A stretch of DNA of 37,673 nucleotides, taken from positions 119,533 through 157,205 of the forward strand of contig NZ_JAQTYM010000001.1 in assembly GCF_028688295.1 (NCBI RefSeq), written 5' to 3'. Shown here one piece after another: positions 33,043 to 37,673 of the stretch. How positions within the stretch are numbered: position 1 is the stretch's first letter; the number at the start of each line of letters is the position of its first letter. The translations under genes were made by a program, and so were the position numbers. The notes below the pieces were generated by a model that worked only from the letters and a program-made list of their open reading frames with translations, did no database searches and was not told the DNA's origin. The stretch comes from Sulfuricurvum sp. Lineage in GTDB: Bacteria; Campylobacterota; Campylobacteria; Campylobacterales; Sulfurimonadaceae.

Positions 33043-33239
33043 AAATACCCTCATTTTTTTTGGAAATAGTAGCACAGGTAAGTGGTAGAAGTGGCAATTA
33101 TATCATTTTAGACCGCTTAAAGAGTTATTTTTATTACTACATTACTAATCTACTATGAATTAAATACTATCGTTTCCCTCACAAAATAGGGCTTTTGTTA
33201 ATGAGAAATCAATAAATACTACTAATTCTATAGAATTAC

Positions 33240-33268
33240 TTGACAACTAAAAAATTTCTTCGTATAAT
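33240..33268 (+). promoter_or_regulatory. Consensus sigma70 promoter of the cys operon
   Basis: TTGACA (33240-33245), a 17-base spacer and TATAAT (33263-33268) match the consensus exactly, with transcription expected near 33275. A palindrome follows. The rest of the gap 33043-33334 is A/T-rich without other structure. Confidence 0.8.
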
Positions 33269-33280
33269 TCTTAAAATTTA

Positions 33281-33302
33281 AAAATGAATAATTGTTCATT
33301 TT
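33281..33302 (+). promoter_or_regulatory. Palindromic operator candidate in the cys leader
   Basis: AAAATGAA (33281-33288) and TTCATTTT (33295-33302) form a perfect 8-bp inverted repeat with the spacer TAATTG, just downstream of the expected transcription start. The position suits a repressor binding site for sulfur control; the regulator is unknown. Confidence 0.45.
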
Positions 33303-33334
33303 AGTATAAATCTCACTAAGGAAAGGAGTGAACA

Positions 33335-34270
33335 ATGAAAATTGCAGCCAATATCACCGAATTGATTGGAAATACGCCGCTTATTACGTTAAACCATTTT
33401 TCTGACGGTTTAACAATGATAATAGGGAAGTGCGAATTTATGAATCCATCTAGTTCGGTTAAAGACCGCATTGGATGCAATATGATCCTCCAAGCCCTAC
33501 AGCGTGGTGAGATTACCGAAGATAGTGTCATTATTGAGCCAACAAGCGGGAATACCGGGATTGCCTTGGCAAGTGTTGCTGCAAGTTTAGGGTTAAAACT
33601 GATTTTGATAATGCCGAGTTCAATGAGTTTGGAGAGACGACGTCTTTTGGTGGCCTTGGGTGCGCAGATCGTTTTGACAGAACCTGAAAAGGGAATGGGC
33701 GGCGCGGTAGTGAAAGCACTTGAACTGGGAAATTCTATCCCTGGTGCAGTTGTTTTACAACAGTTTAACAATCCGGATAATTCACAGATTCACAGAGAAA
33801 CGACAGCGGAAGAGATTTGGAGAGATACCGACGGTCAAATTGATATTTTTGTCGCAGCTATCGGAACGGGTGGAACGATTACCGGTGTGGGAGAAATACT
33901 TAAAAAGTATAACTCGAACATTCAAGTCATTGCAGTCGAACCGGATGCTTCAGCGGTACTTTCGGGTGAATTGGCTGGACCTCATAAAATACAGGGGATT
34001 GGAGCAGGGTTTATTCCTCAAGTACTTAATCGGGATGTTTATGATGAGATCATTCGTATTACGAATGATGAAGCGATTGCAACATCAAGAATGATTGCAA
34101 AAACCGAAGGACTTTTAGTGGGAATTTCCTCTGGAGCCAATGTGGCAGCAGCGAAAAAGATTGCAGAACGTCCTGAAAATCTGGGGAAAAAGATCGTAAC
34201 GATTTTGTGCGATACTGGAGAACGGTATTTAAGTACGGATCTTTATGAGTTCCCCTCTGAGAATGCGTAA
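33335..34270 (+). CDS. cysK: O-acetylserine sulfhydrylase (cysteine synthase)
   Basis: This 311-residue PLP enzyme makes cysteine from O-acetylserine and sulfide (or thiosulfate in CysM). The PLP lysine is in SSSVKDRIG (about residue 45), the substrate loop is TSGNTGIA, and the phosphate loop is GTGGTITGVG. GPHKIQGIGAGFIP is the CysK-like signature that contacts SAT tails. A ribosome site (AAGGAG) precedes the ATG. It is the first gene of the sulfate assimilation operon, so it consumes the sulfide made downstream. CysK versus CysM cannot be settled from the sequence alone. Confidence 0.93.
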   Translation: MKIAANITELIGNTPLITLNHFSDGLTMIIGKCEFMNPSSSVKDRIGCNMILQALQRGEITEDSVIIEPTSGNTGIALASVAASLGLKLILIMPSSMSLERRRLLVALGAQIVLTEPEKGMGGAVVKALELGNSIPGAVVLQQFNNPDNSQIHRETTAEEIWRDTDGQIDIFVAAIGTGGTITGVGEILKKYNSNIQVIAVEPDASAVLSGELAGPHKIQGIGAGFIPQVLNRDVYDEIIRITNDEAIATSRMIAKTEGLLVGISSGANVAAAKKIAERPENLGKKIVTILCDTGERYLSTDLYEFPSENA

Positions 34271-34293
34271 AAGCGTTATTGAGGAAGGGCATC

Positions 34294-34524
34294 ATGGGGG
34301 AAAAACATTATAGAAGCGTGATTAAAGCTATTTCGTGGCGTACAGTTGGAACCATCGATACAATGATTGTCTCTTATTTTATTACTGGTAATTTAGTAAT
34401 GGCAGTTTCCATCGGTTCAATCGAAGTAGTTACGAAGATGTTTTTATATTATTTTCATGAACGAGCATGGAATGCAACATCTTTTGGCCGGATCAAAGCG
34501 GTCCAAAACGATTATCAGATATAG
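34294..34524 (+). CDS. DUF2061 membrane protein
   Basis: The ATG at 34294 follows GAGGAAGGG; the frame extends upstream from a TTG without better support. The protein is 76 residues: SVIKAISWRTVGTIDTMIVSYFITG is the DUF2061 signature, and two hydrophobic segments with YYFHERAW between or after them indicate a small inner-membrane protein. DUF2061 genes recur in sulfate assimilation operons beside cysH, cysD and cysN in diverse bacteria. Here it lies between cysK and cysH, with an 11-base gap to cysH. A transport or sulfur-transfer role is speculative. Confidence 0.85.
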   Translation: MGEKHYRSVIKAISWRTVGTIDTMIVSYFITGNLVMAVSIGSIEVVTKMFLYYFHERAWNATSFGRIKAVQNDYQI

Positions 34525-34535
34525 GGTGATGGTGT

Positions 34536-35243
34536 ATGAAAAATGATTTTGAGTTATTGAATACGTGGTTTGAAGATGCATCGATTGAAATGATACTGAC
34601 CCATTTTTTACAAACGTATAAAGGACGAATTGCTTTAGCATCAAGTTATGGAGCTGAAGATCAGGTTTTGACTGACATGATGGCTAAAATTGATCCTATA
34701 GCAAAGATATTTTCACTTGATACGGGACGACTTCCCGAAGAGACTTATACTCTGATGGATCAAACAAATCGAAAATACGGGATTAACGTAGAGGTCTTTT
34801 GTCCTGATAAAACGGCTCTGGAGGAGCTTTATAAAAGTCAGGGGATTAATGGATTTCGAGAGAGTATTGAAAACCGTAAAGCCTGTTGCCAAGTTCGCAA
34901 ACTCGAACCTCTGTTCAGAGCTTTAGGGGGTTTGGAAGTATGGATTACAGGATTGCGCCGATCTCAATCTCCTACACGTGAGACGATGCAACTCGTCGAA
35001 TGGGATGAAGCAAACACTCTAATAAAACTTAATCCGCTTATCGAGTGGAGTGAACAAATGGTTTGGGACTATATTAATGAGAATAAGGTCCCTTACAACG
35101 TGCTGCATGATCAGGGCTACCCGAGTATCGGATGTGCTCCGTGTACACGAGCAATATGCGAGGGAGAAGATCTCAGAGCCGGACGATGGTGGTGGGAAAG
35201 TTCTGAGCATAAGGAGTGTGGACTCCACTTGAAAAGGAAGTGA
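34536..35243 (+). CDS. cysH: Assimilatory adenylyl-sulfate (APS) reductase
   Basis: This 235-residue enzyme reduces APS to sulfite with thioredoxin. It has ASSYGAEDQVLTDM near the N-terminus (PP-loop fold), LDTGRLPEET, the paired cysteines KACCQVRK (about 113) and GCAPCTR (about 198), which bind the 4Fe-4S cluster found in APS reductases but not in PAPS-only enzymes, and the catalytic ECGLH near the C-terminus (about 229). The four cluster cysteines therefore indicate APS as substrate, which fits the absence of an APS kinase gene in view. It lies between the DUF2061 and cysD genes. Confidence 0.94.
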   Translation: MKNDFELLNTWFEDASIEMILTHFLQTYKGRIALASSYGAEDQVLTDMMAKIDPIAKIFSLDTGRLPEETYTLMDQTNRKYGINVEVFCPDKTALEELYKSQGINGFRESIENRKACCQVRKLEPLFRALGGLEVWITGLRRSQSPTRETMQLVEWDEANTLIKLNPLIEWSEQMVWDYINENKVPYNVLHDQGYPSIGCAPCTRAICEGEDLRAGRWWWESSEHKECGLHLKRK

Positions 35244-35245
35244 GT

Positions 35246-35335
35246 ATGAAATTTTTCTTGGATATATTGGATGGAATCCTCGAAGATGAATATTCGAGTC
35301 GCAAAGAGTTGGCCGATTGGGCTATTTTTATTTGA
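35246..35335 (+). CDS. 29-residue ORF between cysH and cysD
   Basis: The ATG at 35246 is two bases past the cysH stop with AAGGAAG 5 bases upstream. The 29 codons encode an acidic, hydrophobic peptide (MKFFLDILDGILEDEYSS, then a short tail ending WAIFI). It is followed by 28 bases before the cysD ATG. It may be a genuine small protein, a translated leader for cysD or the remnant of a longer gene. No family is recognised. Confidence 0.45.
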   Translation: MKFFLDILDGILEDEYSSRKELADWAIFI

Positions 35336-35363
35336 TTGAAAAACGGTAGTAAAGGAGAAGAGC

Positions 35364-36275
35364 ATGATATCACAAGAGAAAAAAACACATCTGAAGACAC
35401 TAGAAGCTGAAGCAATCCATATCATGCGTGAAGTGGTCGCGGAATTTGATAATCCGGCAATGCTTTATTCAATCGGTAAAGATTCATCGGTGATGCTTCA
35501 TTTAGCAATAAAAGCATTTTATCCGGCAAAGCTGCCGTTTCCATTACTGCATGTTGATACGACATGGAAGTTTAAAGAGATGATTGAATTTCGCGATCGT
35601 CGGGTCAAAGAATTGGGATTAACACTGTTGACTCATGTTAATCCTGAGGGAATAGCACAAGGTATTAATCCATTTACTCACGGGAGTGCAGTGTATACGG
35701 ATGTGATGAAGACTGAAGGATTGAAGCAGGCATTGAATTATTATGAGTTTGATGCCGTTTTTGGCGGAGCGAGACGGGATGAAGAGAAAAGTCGTGCTAA
35801 AGAGAGGATTTATTCGTTTAGGGATCAAAACCATCGATGGAATCCGAAAAATCAGCGTCCTGAATTGTGGAATATCTACAATGGGCGGATTCATAAGGGT
35901 GAAAGTATTCGGGTATTCCCTCTTTCCAATTGGACGGAACTTGATATTTGGCAGTATATTCATCTCGAACAGATCCCGATCGTTTCCTTGTATTACTCAG
36001 CATTGCGTCCAGTTGTTGAGCGTGATGGGGTAAAAATTATGGTTGATGATGAGCGGTTTCCTCTTAGTGAAGGTGAAATACCTAAAATAGAAAATGTCCG
36101 TTTTAGAACACTAGGGTGTTACCCACTGACTGGTGCGGTAGAGAGTAATGCCGTGACATTAAGCGATATTATCCAAGAGATGTTGTTGACTAAAACATCG
36201 GAGCGCCAAGGGCGTCTGATAGATGCTGACAGCTCAGCTTCTATGGAGAAGAAAAAAATTGAAGGGTACTTTTAA
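35364..36275 (+). CDS. cysD: Sulfate adenylyltransferase subunit 2
   Basis: This 303-residue protein is the catalytic subunit that forms APS from sulfate and ATP, with energy from GTP hydrolysis by CysN. It has the PP-loop [13 protein letters not shown] (about residues 35-48), [25 protein letters not shown] and the [15 protein letters not shown] segment of the family. An AAAGGAG ribosome site precedes the ATG. Its stop overlaps the cysN start by one base, in keeping with an equimolar heterodimer. It is a normal-length CysD. Confidence 0.96.
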   Translation: MISQEKKTHLKTLEAEAIHIMREVVAEFDNPAMLYSIGKDSSVMLHLAIKAFYPAKLPFPLLHVDTTWKFKEMIEFRDRRVKELGLTLLTHVNPEGIAQGINPFTHGSAVYTDVMKTEGLKQALNYYEFDAVFGGARRDEEKSRAKERIYSFRDQNHRWNPKNQRPELWNIYNGRIHKGESIRVFPLSNWTELDIWQYIHLEQIPIVSLYYSALRPVVERDGVKIMVDDERFPLSEGEIPKIENVRFRTLGCYPLTGAVESNAVTLSDIIQEMLLTKTSERQGRLIDADSSASMEKKKIEGYF

Positions 36276-37673
36276 TGGCACATCAAGGAGATTTGATAGC
36301 CACTGATATTGAGGCTTATCTTAGGGAACAAGAACATAAAGAGCTGCTCCGTTTTATCACCTGCGGCAGTGTGGATGATGGTAAAAGTACCTTGATCGGT
36401 CGATTGCTGCACGACTCAAAAATGATTTTCGAGGATCAGTTAGAGAGCATCAAAAACGACAGCAAAAAATCGGGTACTACTGGTGATAGAATCGATTTGG
36501 CACTCCTCGTAGACGGTTTGCAGAGCGAACGGGAGCAGGGGATTACGATCGATGTAGCTTATCGTTATTTTTCGACCGATAAACGAAAGTTTATTATTGC
36601 GGATACCCCTGGGCATGAGCAATATACTCGAAATATGGCAACGGGAGCCTCTACGGCAGATTTGGCGATCATCTTGATCGATGCGCGCTACGGGATTGTG
36701 ACACAGACGCGTCGCCATTCGTTTATCGTCCGTTTGTTGGGGATTCGTAACGTCATTGTCGCGATTAACAAAATGGATCTGTTGGGGTATGACAAAGCGG
36801 TATTTGATCGCATTGATACCGAATATCGGACGTTTGCGCGCGAGCTCGGCATTCAGAGCATCCATTCAGTGCCGATGTCGGCTTTGGATGGGGATAACGT
36901 GGTGACCCGAAGCGTGCACACTCCGTGGTATGAGGGGAAAACGCTGATAGAACTTCTCGAAGAGATCCCTTTGGCGGCGGCATCTGCGAATGCACCGTTT
37001 CGAATGGCGGTGCAGTACGTCAATCGCCCCAATCTCGATTTCAGAGGATTCGCCGGAACGATCTTGGCGGGGACGATACACGTAGGGGATCGTATAGCAG
37101 TAATGCCCTCCAATAAAGAGGCAACGGTCAAAGAGATCGTCACCTACGACAGTAGTTTAACATCGGCATCTACCGATCAGGCGGTGACGCTCACCCTCAA
37201 TGAAGAGATCGACATCAGCCGAGGAAATCTGCTGATCAAAGCGGGGGAGAGTGTCTGTGTCTCGGATACGATCACGGCCAATCTCGTATGGATGGATGAA
37301 ACGATATTTTTACCGAGGAAAAGCTATTTTTTCAAAAGAGGCTCAACTCTCACTTCGGTTAGCGCAGAGGGGATCGAGTATCGTATTGACGTCAATACGC
37401 AGGTGACGCATGAGACGGATCATTTGGGATTGAACGACATCGGCTCGGTTATTTTACAGCTTGGGGAACGTTTGGCGTTTGATACGTATGAAGATAATCG
37501 CCAAAGCGGAGGGTTTATTTTGATCGACAAAATAACAAACAATACCGTAGCTGCGGGGATGATCACCGGCAGTGCCGAAACAAAGAGAGAGCAAAAAGGG
37601 ACGTCGGCGTTCGAAGTAGAACTCAATGCCCTCATCCGCCGCCATTTCCCGCACTGGGATGTCGGAATCGTTA
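36275..37673 (+). CDS. cysN: Sulfate adenylyltransferase subunit 1 (partial)
   Basis: The start ATG overlaps the cysD stop by one base (TAATG), and the frame stays open to the end of the window (466 codons). The G domain has GSVDDGKST (G1), ADTPGHEQYTRNM (G3) and NKMD (G4), an EF-Tu-like GTPase, followed by two beta-barrel domains. CysN hydrolyses GTP to drive APS synthesis by CysD. The 3' end is missing, so a fused C-terminal APS kinase (CysNC) cannot be excluded, though the APS-type CysH makes it unnecessary. The later part is richer in G+C than the upstream operon, which may reflect a different history. Confidence 0.95.
   Translation, partial: MAHQGDLIATDIEAYLREQEHKELLRFITCGSVDDGKSTLIGRLLHDSKMIFEDQLESIKNDSKKSGTTGDRIDLALLVDGLQSEREQGITIDVAYRYFSTDKRKFIIADTPGHEQYTRNMATGASTADLAIILIDARYGIVTQTRRHSFIVRLLGIRNVIVAINKMDLLGYDKAVFDRIDTEYRTFARELGIQSIHSVPMSALDGDNVVTRSVHTPWYEGKTLIELLEEIPLAAASANAPFRMAVQYVNRPNLDFRGFAGTILAGTIHVGDRIAVMPSNKEATVKEIVTYDSSLTSASTDQAVTLTLNEEIDISRGNLLIKAGESVCVSDTITANLVWMDETIFLPRKSYFFKRGSTLTSVSAEGIEYRIDVNTQVTHETDHLGLNDIGSVILQLGERLAFDTYEDNRQSGGFILIDKITNNTVAAGMITGSAETKREQKGTSAFEVELNALIRRHFPHWDVGIV

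Overview
The window looks like chromosome of a Campylobacterota (epsilonproteobacterial) bacterium, most like the Sulfuricurvum/Sulfurimonas group. This is inferred from the fused ResB-CcsA (CcsBA) cytochrome c maturation protein, the small c553-type cytochromes, LPP20-family lipoproteins and moderate G+C. No rRNA, tRNA, CRISPR array, integrase or transposase was recognised.

Region 1 (1-3623): the C-terminal end of an outer-membrane porin, a minus-strand periplasmic OB-fold lipoprotein, then a plus-strand run of a monoheme cytochrome, a 12-heme cytochrome and an 8-heme cytochrome with an N-terminal beta domain. Region 2 (3624-12312): after a 375-base leader, a tetraheme cytochrome resembling OmcE-type extracellular cytochrome filament subunits, an NHL-propeller lipoprotein, a parvulin-type PPIase, a 571-residue outer-membrane beta-barrel, a second NHL propeller, a 729-residue cytochrome whose first third repeats the tetraheme subunit, and a small NTF2-like protein. 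Region 3 (12432-15647): ccsBA. Region 4 (15825-21361): a NapC/NrfH-type quinol-oxidising tetraheme, a membrane-anchored triheme, a membrane-anchored 12-heme, 7-heme and 8-heme cytochromes, and a Sel1-repeat protein. Two divergent monoheme cytochromes follow (21444-22455). By motif counting, 21-22 kb encode about 73 heme-binding sites in 12 cytochromes. This reads as a complete extracellular electron transfer (EET) island: menaquinol to NapC-like protein, to periplasmic multihemes, to a barrel-based outer-membrane conduit, to a possible nanowire, with its own heme-ligation enzyme and folding helpers. The direction of electron flow (export or uptake) cannot be read from the sequence.

Region 5 (22483-33042) is mostly housekeeping: a B12-binding radical SAM protein, phosphoenolpyruvate synthase, a SHOCT-domain membrane protein, Fe superoxide dismutase, YcaO, a four-gene lipoprotein/LPP20 operon with a 42-residue lipoprotein, a diguanylate cyclase and an orphan ParA-like ATPase. 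Two copies of a REPIN-like palindrome lie at 23590-23651 (inside the radical SAM gene) and 26503-26572.

Region 6 (33240-37673, running off the end): an assimilatory sulfate reduction operon, cysK - DUF2061 - cysH (APS-reductase type) - 29-codon ORF - cysD - cysN (partial), behind a consensus sigma70 promoter with a downstream palindrome.
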